This document shows positions 15,973-23,746 of a DNA stretch of 39,552 nucleotides, in pieces; the stretch's first letter is position 1; each line of letters begins with the position of its first letter. The translations under genes and the position numbers were made by a program. A model generated the notes under the pieces. The model ran no database searches, had not been told where the DNA came from, and worked only from the letters and a program-made list of their open reading frames with translations. The stretch comes from JAVBMB01 sp031552995 (GTDB lineage: Bacteria; Bacillota; Clostridia; Oscillospirales; Butyricicoccaceae): the NCBI GenBank assembly GCA_031552995.1, contig JAVBMB010000022.1, positions 1 through 39,552 of the forward strand, in the 5' to 3' direction.

Positions 15973-16907
15973 TATACTTTACCTCCCTTTTTATCAGCCG
16001 TCTTACTATTTTTACCGAATAGCTTTTTGAAGAGCCTGACTGCTACTCTGTAAGTTTTTTTGAAAAAGCCTATGAATCCCCCGATGCTGAACTCTTTGTA
16101 ACCCATGATGCCCTCCGGCCTGAAGATGATAAGCACAACAAGCAGCAAGCCGTAGATTACATATCGCCAGGAAATAAGGAATCGCAGCATTTCGGGTAGG
16201 GCCGTCAATATTGCGGCCGCGATAATCGGGCCGGTTATGCTGTTGACACCGCCTATGACGACGTCTGCTACAAGATTTTGCGACTGCGGCGCCTGGAATG
16301 ACAGCGGCGAGATAAAGGCGGTGTAGAATGTCATAACCGAGCCCGCCACACCGCAGTAGAACGCGCTTATCATAAGTGAAATCAGCCTTGTTTTGACGAT
16401 GCTTATGCCCATCATCTCAGCCGCGACATCCTGTTGCTGAATAGCCTTGCAGTTTTGGCCGTAATGGCTCTTTATGAAGTTCCTCATAAAGAACACCATT
16501 ATTATGCAGATAATCAGTGCGGTCCAGACATTTGTAAGCTTGGGTATGCCCGTAAGGCCGAGAGAACCATTGACCCACGGGTGGGTTATATTGCTTATGA
16601 CAAGCCTCACTATCTCGACGAAGCCGAGCATGCAAATGGCGAAATAGTCGCCCCTGAGCCTGTTCTTGATAGATGGGTAGCCGATGACAACGCTGATAAT
16701 GACTGCCGCTGCGCCGCCCAAAATCACAGCCGGAACATACGGTATGCCAAGGTGCATTGCCATAATCGCCGACGTGTAGCCGCCGATAGCCATAAAGCCG
16801 GCGTGACCAAGAGAGAACAGCCCGGTAAATCCTGTGAGCAGCGAAAGACCTGTGGCGGCGACAATGTTGACGCAGATGAAAACGATTACTGTTAGCGCAT
16901 ATCCCAT
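15972..16907 (-). CDS. livM: Branched-chain amino acid ABC transporter permease LivM
   Basis: A 311-residue polytopic membrane protein. The N-terminus has the family elements TGLSLLTGFTGLFSLGHAGF and AIGGYTSAIM; later the ENFIKSHYGQ-like cytoplasmic loop (RNFIKSHYGQNCKAIQQQDV) contacts the ATPases. The C-terminus ends in a basic cytoplasmic tail of about 35 residues. GGGGAGG lies before the ATG. It follows livH by 17 bases and overlaps livG by one. Confidence 0.94.
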   Translation of the reverse strand: MGYALTVIVFICVNIVAATGLSLLTGFTGLFSLGHAGFMAIGGYTSAIMAMHLGIPYVPAVILGGAAAVIISVVIGYPSIKNRLRGDYFAICMLGFVEIVRLVISNITHPWVNGSLGLTGIPKLTNVWTALIICIIMVFFMRNFIKSHYGQNCKAIQQQDVAAEMMGISIVKTRLISLMISAFYCGVAGSVMTFYTAFISPLSFQAPQSQNLVADVVIGGVNSITGPIIAAAILTALPEMLRFLISWRYVIYGLLLVVLIIFRPEGIMGYKEFSIGGFIGFFKKTYRVAVRLFKKLFGKNSKTADKKGGKV

Positions 16908-16924
16908 GTCTTCATCCTCCCCCG

Positions 16925-17800
16925 TTAAAGCTTATCGTTGCTCTTGCCAAGCAGCCCGTTTGGCATGAACATCAGCACGATTATCATTATCCCAAATGAG
17001 AATAAGTCTCTGTAAACAGAGGAGACAAAGCCGGCTATCAGCGTCTCGAGTACGCCGAGTATCAGCCCGCCCAGCACCGCGCCCGGAAGAGACCCCAGGC
17101 CGCCGATGACGCTGGCAATAAAAGCCTTGTTGGATATGATGCCCATCGTGGGATATACAGTGTATTTAAGGCCGAAGAACATGCCCGCCATACCGGTGAG
17201 TATACCCGAAATGACAAAAACCGTCAGAGACACCTTGTTGACGTTTATGCCCATGAGGCGGGCCGTATTTGTGTCGTTGGCGACGGCACGTATGGCAATG
17301 CCCTGGCGCGATTTATACAGGTATCCCCACAGCGCAATCAGAATGACGGCGGAGCCTATCAGGGCTATCAGGTCGAGCACACCCATTTGAACAGAGCCAA
17401 GCTTTATGGCGTCCATACGCATATCGGCGGGAAGCGACCTTATGTTGCCGCCAAACGTAACTGTGGCCAGGTTGACAAGTAAAATGTTGACGCCCATGGC
17501 GGAAATCATAAGGAACAGCCTGCTGCTGCTTCTTTTACGCAGCGGCCTGTAGGCTGTAAGCTCTACAAGTATCGAAAGAATCACGCCTGCGCACACGGCC
17601 ACGAACGTGGCCGGTATGGCATCCATCCCAAGAGTTGTCGTTGCAAAATAGCCCGCAAAGGCGGAGCCCATAAGTATACCGCCAAACGCGAAGTTAGTGA
17701 ACTGAAATATGCTGAATATCAAGGCGTAACCGACGGCCAGCAGCGCATAAATGCCACCGATGGATATGCCTGTTATTATCTGTTGCAAAAGCTTTACCAT
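16925..17800 (-). CDS. livH: Branched-chain amino acid ABC transporter permease LivH
   Basis: A 291-residue membrane permease starting MVKLLQQIITGISIGGIYALLAVGYALIF in the usual LivH manner (only the first residues are quoted as a pattern). It has about eight membrane helices and the cytoplasmic loop KSRQGIAIRAVANDTNTARL that couples to the ATPases. I use the ATG at 17800 because GGAG is six bases upstream; an ATG four codons earlier is possible. It pairs with LivM. A hairpin separates it from the binding-protein gene. Confidence 0.93.
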   Translation of the reverse strand: MVKLLQQIITGISIGGIYALLAVGYALIFSIFQFTNFAFGGILMGSAFAGYFATTTLGMDAIPATFVAVCAGVILSILVELTAYRPLRKRSSSRLFLMISAMGVNILLVNLATVTFGGNIRSLPADMRMDAIKLGSVQMGVLDLIALIGSAVILIALWGYLYKSRQGIAIRAVANDTNTARLMGINVNKVSLTVFVISGILTGMAGMFFGLKYTVYPTMGIISNKAFIASVIGGLGSLPGAVLGGLILGVLETLIAGFVSSVYRDLFSFGIMIIVLMFMPNGLLGKSNDKL

Positions 17801-17942
17801 CTCATGCTCCATATGCGGCTGCCGTCATACTGGCGCCGCTGTCTTTATGTTTTTTTGCATCAATTCTAATTTGACCGGAGATGATGCACACGGGTGATTC
17901 GATTTGTTTTGGCTTTGCTGCCGCCAAACTGTCTAGGATTAA

Positions 17943-17972
17943 TTTTCGGGCCGGTAGAAACCGGCCCGAAAA
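17943..17972 (-). promoter_or_regulatory. Strong intercistronic hairpin between livJ and livH
   Basis: Thirteen-base-pair perfect stem (TTTTCGGGCCGGT/ACCGGCCCGAAAA) with an AGAA/TTCT loop in the 217-base gap. No U tract follows on the minus strand. As in the peptide operon, it lies between binding-protein and permease genes and probably sets their expression ratio. Confidence 0.7.
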
Positions 17973-18017
17973 CTGGATCCATTCAGTCCTTGAAATGGCT
18001 GTTTATGAGACTGTATT

Positions 18018-19193
18018 TTATTCCGGCTTGAAGGAGGTGAGTATCTCGTATTTACTGTCTGTGATCTCCATGATGGTAACGGTCTTTTTCAGCGGGTCAT
18101 GCGTTTCCGGGTCGATGCTGAAGTTCTTGTCGGTGAACAGTTCAACATTTGCTGCTGTCTCAAGCGCTTCCTTTATCTTCTGGGGTTCAACGCTCTGCGC
18201 TTTGTTGACGGCCCACTCGAGCAGCTTCATGGCGTCGAGTGTGTACATAGTATACATGTTGGCTGTCTCGCCGGGGTGCTTCTCGCTGAACGTCTTGCGG
18301 AACTCGGCATAGGAAGGATCATCTTCGCAAACACCAACCGCAATAACCGAGCCTTCGCAAGCGGGGCCGGCGACTGTCATAAGCTCTTCGTTGTAAACTG
18401 CGTCGCCCATTATATACTGGAAGTCGGCGCCCATTTCCTTGGCCTGGTTGGCAAACAGCGACGGGATAAGATATGTAACACATGGCATGAAGATGGCGTC
18501 GACATTAAGGCTCTGCGCCTCGGTTATCTGCGCTCTGAAATCGACGTCGGTGTTCTGATGGCCAAGGCGGGAGAGGATCTTTCCACCGAGAGCGGTGAAC
18601 GAGCTTTCGAAGTTGTTGGCAAGCCCCATGCAGTACGGCTCGCCTATGGTTTCGAGGATAGCGACCTCGCGGCAGCCCATTTCATTGTAGGCGTAGTTCG
18701 CAAGCACATCGCCGAGATACGGGTCGATATAGCATACCCTGTAGACGTACGGATGAACATTGCCGTTTTCGTCGATTGTGCATTTCGAGTTGGAGCCGGA
18801 GGTAATCATCGGAATCTTGGCGGCGTCAACAAGGTTGGCCATAGGAATTGTTGCGGCGCTGCCGTGAGGCCCTAAAATGGAAATGACCTTATCCTGCTCG
18901 ATCATGCGATTGCAAGTGGTGACAGCTTCGACCGCGACGTCTCCGCCGTAATCAGCGAATACAAGCTCGACCGGATGGCCGAGAAGGCCGCCGTTTTTGT
19001 TCAGCTCGGCAACATAATCTTCAAGGGCAAGCTTTGCGGGAACGCCGATGAAAGCGCCGGCGCCTGTAATGCTGGTTGACAAACCGACCTTGACCGGTGC
19101 CTTGGAGCCCGATCCGCCGTTGTTGGCACACGCTGCTGCTGCTGAAAGTACCATTGCCAGAATAAGAGCTAGTACTAATAATCTCTTTTTCAT
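18018..19193 (-). CDS. livJ: Branched-chain amino acid-binding lipoprotein (LivJ/LivK type)
   Basis: A 391-residue periplasmic-binding-fold protein (Peripla_BP_6). The N-terminus is a lipoprotein signal ending LSAAAAC (Cys 22) followed by a Gly/Ser linker. The first lobe opens with VKVGLSTSITGAGAFIGVPA, the usual ligand-contact start, and contains GPHGSAATIPMANLVDAAKIPMI in the hinge/ligand region. It would be lipid-anchored outside and feed LivHM. GAGGGG precedes the ATG. First gene of the operon. The ligand may be Leu/Ile/Val or another amide or amino acid; sequence cannot decide. Confidence 0.93.
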   Translation of the reverse strand: MKKRLLVLALILAMVLSAAAACANNGGSGSKAPVKVGLSTSITGAGAFIGVPAKLALEDYVAELNKNGGLLGHPVELVFADYGGDVAVEAVTTCNRMIEQDKVISILGPHGSAATIPMANLVDAAKIPMITSGSNSKCTIDENGNVHPYVYRVCYIDPYLGDVLANYAYNEMGCREVAILETIGEPYCMGLANNFESSFTALGGKILSRLGHQNTDVDFRAQITEAQSLNVDAIFMPCVTYLIPSLFANQAKEMGADFQYIMGDAVYNEELMTVAGPACEGSVIAVGVCEDDPSYAEFRKTFSEKHPGETANMYTMYTLDAMKLLEWAVNKAQSVEPQKIKEALETAANVELFTDKNFSIDPETHDPLKKTVTIMEITDSKYEILTSFKPE

Positions 19194-19395
19194 GTTTTTC
19201 CCCTCAAATGTTTTTTTATTTGAAGCGGTCCCATTTTGCGGAGCGCGTCAAAGCATTTTGTGTTTTGCCGTTTTTATAGGTTCAACTTCGGGTTAACATT
19301 TGCGCGTCACTGGCTGAATTATCGGTCTTTGCCTCGGCTGCTGCCTTGAAAAGCGTATTATGAAACAAATAAAAATTATTTCAATTCGTATATTA

Positions 19396-19408
19396 GTGAA
19401 TTGTTCAC
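19396..19408. promoter_or_regulatory. Short palindrome just downstream of the liv transcription start
   Basis: GTGAA-TTG-TTCAC, about 20-30 bases after the predicted start. A possible repressor site; no regulator gene lies beside it. Confidence 0.35.
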
Positions 19409-19433
19409 CTGTGCTTTTATTTATATTATATAG

Positions 19434-19462
19434 ATAATACCCCCATTATAATGTGTTGTCAA
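19434..19462 (-). promoter_or_regulatory. Sigma-A promoter of the liv operon
   Basis: Minus strand: -35 TTGACA (19462-19457), 17-base spacer, -10 TATTAT (19439-19434). Predicted start near 19427 gives a leader of about 230 bases before livJ, long for a simple operon. Confidence 0.75.
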
Positions 19463-19742
19463 GGTAAAATTGCATATACCGGAATCGTTTATAATATCAA
19501 TTCTTATCTTATCTCTTCCCAGCTCAATATGAAACATGGTATATTCGTGCGGAGCAAAAGGTATAAACATATGTAATGTTTCATGGCTATAATTTATTTG
19601 TAATTATATCAGCCAAGAAGATATACTTCAAATGCCATATAACTATATTTGGCATCAGTTATTGTAATATCTTGACACGACAGGGATTTGAAATTATCTG
19701 TTTTAAAGCGATGCAGAAAAGGCAGCATCAAAAAGCGCAGAT
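19463..19742. other. AT-rich intergenic stretch without a gene
   Basis: No coding region is supported. It contains two inverted repeats: ATGAAACAT (19529-19537) with ATGTTTCAT (19576-19584), and ATGCCA/TGGCAT around 19632-19655. A plus-strand TTGACA near 19673 has no convincing -10 partner. Confidence 0.5.
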
Positions 19743-19782
19743 AAAAACGCCCAAAACCCTGTGTTTAGAAGGTTTTGGGCGT
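19743..19782 (-). terminator. Terminator of tRNA-Ala
   Basis: Eleven-base-pair stem (CGCCCAAAACC/GGTTTTGGGCG) followed on the minus strand by TTTTT, four bases past the tRNA 3' end. Confidence 0.88.
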
Positions 19783-19785
19783 TCA

Positions 19786-19861
19786 TGGTGGATTCGAAGG
19801 GGCTCGAACCCTCGACCTCCGCGTTGCGACCGCGGCGCTCTCCCAGCTGAGCTACGAACCC
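19786..19861 (-). tRNA. tRNA-Ala, anticodon CGC
   Basis: A 76-base cloverleaf with encoded CCA. Acceptor GGGTTCG/CGAATCC contains the G3-U70 wobble pair that marks alanine tRNAs; the D arm is GCTC...GAGC; the anticodon stem CCGCG/CGCGG holds loop GTCGCAA with anticodon CGC (codon GCG); the T loop is TTCGAGC. Single-gene unit with promoter and terminator. Confidence 0.93.
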
Positions 19862-19904
19862 ATATTTTCACGTTTGGGACATTTTACCCCTTAAGCGCTT
19901 AACC

Positions 19905-19933
19905 AGTATAGCAGAGTTGCAGCAACTTGTAAA
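19905..19933 (-). promoter_or_regulatory. Promoter of tRNA-Ala
   Basis: Minus strand TTTACA (19933-19928), 17-base spacer, TATACT (19910-19905). The start lies about 40 bases before the tRNA. Confidence 0.7.
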
Positions 19934-20048
19934 GAGCAAACCGCAAGATTTGCGCGGCACGAACAAGGTATTTTTGCACGGGTATGCACGCATAACAGCG
20001 GCACAAACACGCCAGAATATATGTAAAATACTGCCAGAGGTGAACACT

Positions 20049-20726
20049 ATGCTTGTACCGTTTACGCGCACGATTATCCTGTATTCACTAATTATCATCG
20101 CCGTCAGGTTCATGGGCAAGCGGCAAATCGGTGAGATGCAGCCGACCGAACTTGTTGTAACAATCCTTATATCGGCTGTCGCCTCGGTGCCGATGCAAGA
20201 TATCAACATCCCGCTAACCCACGGCGTCGTTCCTATTTTGACTCTTATTGCGGCGGAAGTCATAATATCGACGTTGTCACTTAAAAGCACAAGGTTTCGC
20301 CATACGCTGACCGGGCTGCCGGTGCCGATAATTCGTGACGGTACGCTGGATCAGCCGGCACTAAAAAAGCTGAGGCTCAGTATCGACGATGTGTTTGAGG
20401 ACCTGCGGCTGAACAGTGTTTTTGATATGCGACAGGTGAAGTATGCGCAGGTTGAGACAAACGGGCGGATGAGCCTGCTCGTTGACACCGCTTCAAGCCC
20501 GGTGACGCCGAAAATGCTTTCTCTGACGCCGGACGGCGCCGAACCGTTTCATGTGATAATCTCCGACGGATATGTCTCGAAAAGCAATTTGCGCCAGATT
20601 GGCAAGGATGAAGCGTGGATGTCAAAAATTATAAAGGCGCATGGCGCCGTAAATGCCTCCGACGTGTTTGTGCTGTGCGGCGATAAATCAGGGAATATAA
20701 TATTCTGTAAAAAGGAGAAGCCGTAA
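20049..20726 (+). CDS. DUF421 (YetF/YdfS-like) membrane protein
   Basis: A 225-residue protein with two to three N-terminal membrane helices (about 5-85), including the family pattern VRFMGKRQIGEMQPTELVVTILIS, followed by a soluble C-terminal domain (about 90-225) with two small alpha/beta lobes. This is the DUF421/YetF family, found widely in spore formers; the biochemical role is not established, though related proteins affect spore membranes. The ATG at 20049 has AGAGGTG upstream and removes 44 implausible residues of the longer frame. It overlaps the next gene as TAATG, so the two are co-translated. Confidence 0.85.
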   Translation: MLVPFTRTIILYSLIIIAVRFMGKRQIGEMQPTELVVTILISAVASVPMQDINIPLTHGVVPILTLIAAEVIISTLSLKSTRFRHTLTGLPVPIIRDGTLDQPALKKLRLSIDDVFEDLRLNSVFDMRQVKYAQVETNGRMSLLVDTASSPVTPKMLSLTPDGAEPFHVIISDGYVSKSNLRQIGKDEAWMSKIIKAHGAVNASDVFVLCGDKSGNIIFCKKEKP

Positions 20727-21091
20727 TGTGGTGGAGATTTGCGACCGCCTGCGTACTGATAGCCGCAATTATTCTGTGCGGCGCGCTGGTGCTGACGCAT
20801 ATGCGCCGCGTGTGCGATACAATGATAGAGCTGATTGATTCATCATCGAGCGACTTGAAAGGCATTGATGACCTGCGCCGCGCGAAACAGCTTTGGCAGC
20901 GGTATTTGCCTCTTGTATGCTGCTATGTGATACACGACCTTGCTGACGCGGTGAGCGAAAGACTTGAACGCGCCGAGGCGTTTTCAATCACCGGGGCCGA
21001 GGACGAATACGCCGCCACACTGCTGGAGCTGAAGATGCACATTGAGCTGATACGCGACTATGACAAGCTGACTGTGCGAAGCATTTTTTAG
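20726..21091 (+). CDS. Small membrane-anchored protein, DUF4363-like
   Basis: A 121-residue protein: one N-terminal membrane helix (about 4-24), then a helical, charged extracytoplasmic domain with a central LWQRYLPLVCCYVIHDLADAVSERLERAE segment (only described in part). DUF4363-type proteins of clostridia show this layout and commonly follow DUF421 genes, and here the start codon overlaps the DUF421 stop. I infer that the two proteins act together in the membrane. Function unknown. Confidence 0.75.
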   Translation: MWWRFATACVLIAAIILCGALVLTHMRRVCDTMIELIDSSSSDLKGIDDLRRAKQLWQRYLPLVCCYVIHDLADAVSERLERAEAFSITGAEDEYAATLLELKMHIELIRDYDKLTVRSIF

Positions 21092-21131
21092 GCAGATTGA
21101 GGCGACTTTTGACATACGCGCAAGCCGTCCC

Positions 21132-21578
21132 TTAATTCCGCTCTAGCAGCTTTGTCATGCGGCACAGCCCATCTGACCTTCCACATACAAGAAAACCTCT
21201 GGCCAGGTAAAATTGGGCGGCTTCCAGATAGTCGTCAGAGAATCTTGTGTGCAGGGTTTTTGCCCCTCGTAAAACGGCAAAATCCTCGGCAATGCCAAGA
21301 AGCGCCGTGCCGATTCCGCGGCGCTTGAACCCCGGCTTGATGAAAAGGCGCTTGAGCCAGACATCAGCGGCGGATGCGGTGTGTACACCCAGCATACCAA
21401 CGACACGTCCGCCTTCAAGCGCCAGCCAGAAGCGGTCTCCCCTGCCGTAGTATTCGCCTTTTATATCGAGCAAATCCTCTTTAAGTCGGGGTATGCCGCC
21501 AAGTGTATCTTTTGCCAGCAGATAGCAAAACAGCATGTCATCACGGAAGCTGTCGTTATATTCAATGTAATCAATCAT
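21132..21578 (-). CDS. GNAT-family N-acetyltransferase
   Basis: A 148-residue acetyltransferase. The acetyl-CoA pyrophosphate loop is visible as KRRGIGTALL (motif A, R/QxxGxG/A), preceded by the beta4 strand VWLKRLFIKP and followed by FYLARGFLVCG (motif B). The substrate is unknown. Its ATG overlaps the preceding methyltransferase stop as ATGA, so the two are expressed together, but a joint role is not obvious; tRNA or protein acetylation is possible. Confidence 0.85.
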   Translation of the reverse strand: MIDYIEYNDSFRDDMLFCYLLAKDTLGGIPRLKEDLLDIKGEYYGRGDRFWLALEGGRVVGMLGVHTASAADVWLKRLFIKPGFKRRGIGTALLGIAEDFAVLRGAKTLHTRFSDDYLEAAQFYLARGFLVCGRSDGLCRMTKLLERN

Positions 21579-22618
21579 TTCCTGCCCTTTCGCGCAATGA
21601 TGATATCGCGCATAACGACCTGGTCAACCCGGTGGGCAAAGCCGCGGTATACGCCATCGTCACAGACATCAAGCCCGTTTACGGAAAGCAGCTCGGCCAG
21701 CTTCTCACGCCGCAGCACATTCGTATTCCACGACAGTGCCAGCGCGCCGCCCGGCGCCAGAGATTCGCACCACCCCGGCAGGCATTTATGAAGAAGCTCG
21801 TCCGGGTTGCGCGTCTTTGAGCCGCCGCGCGAGCCGCCGGACACATTGCCGTGCTGTATGCCGTAAGGCAAATCACCGACAATAACGCCGAACCGGTTCT
21901 TGCCATGAAGCTTTGCTGTGTGCTCCGAATCGCCTTCGGCCAGCTCCAGCGTCAATGCCCGTCCGTGCTTTTGTTCATCCTTGCTGCGCGATACCTCAAA
22001 CCGGTGACGAACGAATGAGTAGCTTCGGTTCTCTCCGCTCAGCCGCTCGGTTTTGACGGTGTGCTTATATTTTTCCAGCTCGAAAAACTTCTTGGCGAAG
22101 TGATATCCCTCGGAGACCGACTTGCCGTCAATATCGATGCCAAATGAATCCAGACCGAGCGATAAGCCCTCGAACAGCGTTGTCCCCCGTCCGCAGACCG
22201 GGTCGAGCAAACTGACGCGCTCGGCATCGCAATAATCTGATGAGTACAGCGCGACGTTGAGCATCAGCCTGGTGAACAGCTCGTTCGTTTTACCCTGATA
22301 TTTCAGCATACCGCTCATTTTCGGGTCCACCTGCGGCCACGGAGTAAGCCCGATCGGTGCGAGGAGCTCGCCATGCAGTTCGAATAAGGCATATGTGAAC
22401 GACAGCCGCGACAGTATGCGTATATCGGCGCCGGAAAGCTTATCCTCGACCGAAAGGCATATATATGGCACTCCCGCGATGTCGCGGCACCCGATATCGC
22501 TGCAAGCGGCTGAAAACCTGCGCGAGCACAGCGCGAGTTCGCCTGTCGACAGGCGCAGCGCCTCGCCGAAGTATACCCTGTTATGCCCTGGATTGCACAG
22601 TATTGCGTATGTTGTCAC
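21575..22618 (-). CDS. TRM11-like SAM-dependent RNA/DNA methyltransferase
   Basis: A 347-residue methyltransferase. The C-terminal Rossmann domain has a SAM motif LLDPVCGRGTTLFEG (about 138-151) and a catalytic VGDLPYG (about 248-253), the (D/N)PPY variant of N2-guanosine RNA methyltransferases (UPF0020/TRM11). The N-terminal 110 residues are divergent and no clear THUMP domain is seen. The likely start is GTG at 22618 with AGAGGT upstream; an ATG 11 codons earlier has no ribosome site. Methylation of tRNA G10 or rRNA guanine is the best guess. It forms an operon with the acetyltransferase. Confidence 0.8.
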   Translation of the reverse strand: MTTYAILCNPGHNRVYFGEALRLSTGELALCSRRFSAACSDIGCRDIAGVPYICLSVEDKLSGADIRILSRLSFTYALFELHGELLAPIGLTPWPQVDPKMSGMLKYQGKTNELFTRLMLNVALYSSDYCDAERVSLLDPVCGRGTTLFEGLSLGLDSFGIDIDGKSVSEGYHFAKKFFELEKYKHTVKTERLSGENRSYSFVRHRFEVSRSKDEQKHGRALTLELAEGDSEHTAKLHGKNRFGVIVGDLPYGIQHGNVSGGSRGGSKTRNPDELLHKCLPGWCESLAPGGALALSWNTNVLRREKLAELLSVNGLDVCDDGVYRGFAHRVDQVVMRDIIIARKGRK

Positions 22619-22815
22619 ATTAATTACCTCTGTTTTGTTTTTTGGCCGCATCCGGCCTGCCCATGCGGACGGTAGTACAGCGGCCGCGGCGCTGCTGAGG
22701 GCCTTGGGAGACCGGCAATGTAGTGTATTGACCGCTACCCAGACAGTATATCATATTGTAAACGCAAAGAAAACATCGGATGCCGCCAGGAGCGGCGACC
22801 AGCCTATACATAATA

Positions 22816-22841
22816 ATAAGGGCGCCGGCCGGCGCCCTTAT
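22816..22841 (-). terminator. Perfect 26-base palindrome after nrdR
   Basis: GC-rich perfect palindrome, 15 bases past the nrdR stop, followed on the minus strand by a broken T tract (TATTATTAT). Probably the nrdR terminator; the perfect symmetry also allows cruciform or protein binding. Confidence 0.65.
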
Positions 22842-22855
22842 CCCTGCGGGTGTAG

Positions 22856-23311
22856 TTATTTTGTCGTAAGCAGCCTGTTAAGCTCGCTCATAAAGCTGTC
22901 GATATCCTTAAACTGGCGGTACACCGAAGCAAAGCGTACATACGCCACCTCATCGATTCCCTTGAGATGTTCCATAACAAGCTCGCCAATGAGACTTGTT
23001 TTTATCTCCCGGCTGAGCGAATTGAGCAGCTTCTGTTCTATATCCATGACCGCTTGCTCCATGACCTGTATAGGAACAGGGCGCTTTTCACAGGCCTTCA
23101 TCAGCCCGGTAAGGATCTTGTTGCGGTCAAATGTCTCTCTGGAGCCGTCTTTCTTGACGACGACCATCGGCAGGCTTTCAACCGTCTCGTATGTAGTGAA
23201 ACGCTTTGCACACTTGAGGCACTCTCTTCTGCGGCGGATGCTGGTTCCTTCATCAGTCGGGCGTGAGTCGACAACCTTGCTTTCGGCAAATGAACAATAT
23301 GGACACTTCAT
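22856..23311 (-). CDS. nrdR: Transcriptional repressor NrdR
   Basis: A 151-residue regulator of ribonucleotide reductase genes. Residues 3-34 form a zinc ribbon (CPYC ... CLKC) with the basic RRRRECLKCAKRFTTYE segment; residues 46-136 form the ATP-cone domain that senses ATP/dATP, starting VVKKDGSRETFDRNKI. Length and layout are those of the family. GGGGTG precedes the ATG at 23311; the longer frame adds 38 unrelated residues. Its promoter overlaps a probable NrdR box, implying autoregulation. No nrd genes are in the window. Confidence 0.96.
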   Translation of the reverse strand: MKCPYCSFAESKVVDSRPTDEGTSIRRRRECLKCAKRFTTYETVESLPMVVVKKDGSRETFDRNKILTGLMKACEKRPVPIQVMEQAVMDIEQKLLNSLSREIKTSLIGELVMEHLKGIDEVAYVRFASVYRQFKDIDSFMSELNRLLTTK

Positions 23312-23381
23312 AGCTTGCACCCCATTCAGTAGACGTCGGTAACATACCTCTCTATAGCTTTTAACCGAGCGCTTTGGGGTG

Positions 23382-23410
23382 ATTATACCACAACATATAG
23401 CTTTATGCAA
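23382..23410 (-). promoter_or_regulatory. Promoter of nrdR
   Basis: Minus strand TTGCAT (23410-23405), 17-base spacer, TATAAT (23387-23382). Confidence 0.78.
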
Positions 23411-23435
23411 TAAAGTCCTCAACAATATCTATAAG
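23388..23435. promoter_or_regulatory. Probable tandem NrdR boxes
   Basis: CACAACATATAG (23389-23400) matches the NrdR-box consensus aCaCwAtATaTwGtgt at 11 of the 12 core positions and fills the promoter spacer. A weaker match (CAACAATATCTATAAG, 23420-23435) begins exactly 32 bases away, three helical turns, the usual spacing of paired boxes. The second lies in the 3' end of the preceding gene. Confidence 0.55.
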
Positions 23436-23681
23436 CGTAACGGGAAAAACATGGCCAAATTGCATTTTTTCCATCAAATTTACCATTTCACCTTTGTTGC
23501 TTGTGACATTGTGGATTTTTTCCATTTGAATATCGCCTTCGGTTTTATAGGCAATCGATACGCCATAAACGGCAATGCACTCACCTTCGATTATCTCTGT
23601 GTCGGTCAACAGGCAATATATCAGTTCCCCGCCGCTTTGTTCCCCTTCCACCCCAACTCTGACAAGGTCATTGAACAACAT
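23403..23681 (-). CDS. Small conserved clostridial-type protein (DUF6514-like)
   Basis: A 92-residue cytoplasmic protein beginning MLFNDLVRVGVEGEQSG and ending HVFPVTLIDIVEDFIA. The middle (LIYCLLTDTEIIEGECIAVYG, described only in part) and the VTLIDIVEDF end resemble DUF6514 proteins of Clostridia; I recognise this only by pattern. GGGGGG lies before the ATG at 23681, and a good promoter sits 40 bases upstream, supporting the short start over a longer open frame to 23897. Function unknown. It lies just upstream of nrdR, and its end overlaps the weak NrdR box. Confidence 0.68.
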   Translation of the reverse strand: MLFNDLVRVGVEGEQSGGELIYCLLTDTEIIEGECIAVYGVSIAYKTEGDIQMEKIHNVTSNKGEMVNLMEKMQFGHVFPVTLIDIVEDFIA

Positions 23682-23717
23682 CACTATTCCCCCCGCTAAC
23701 AAAATGGTGTTAAGAGG

Positions 23718-23746
23718 ATTATAATGGTGTTTTCGCACTAAGGCAA
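23718..23746 (-). promoter_or_regulatory. Promoter of the 92-residue protein gene
   Basis: Minus strand TTGCCT (23746-23741), 17-base spacer, TATAAT (23723-23718). Confidence 0.72.

Noticed and set aside
19576..19902. Plus-strand open frame of 108 residues
   Set aside because: It runs across the tRNA-Ala gene and its terminator; the RRGSNPRPPRCDRGALPAEL-like stretch is the usual translation of the antisense of a tRNA.
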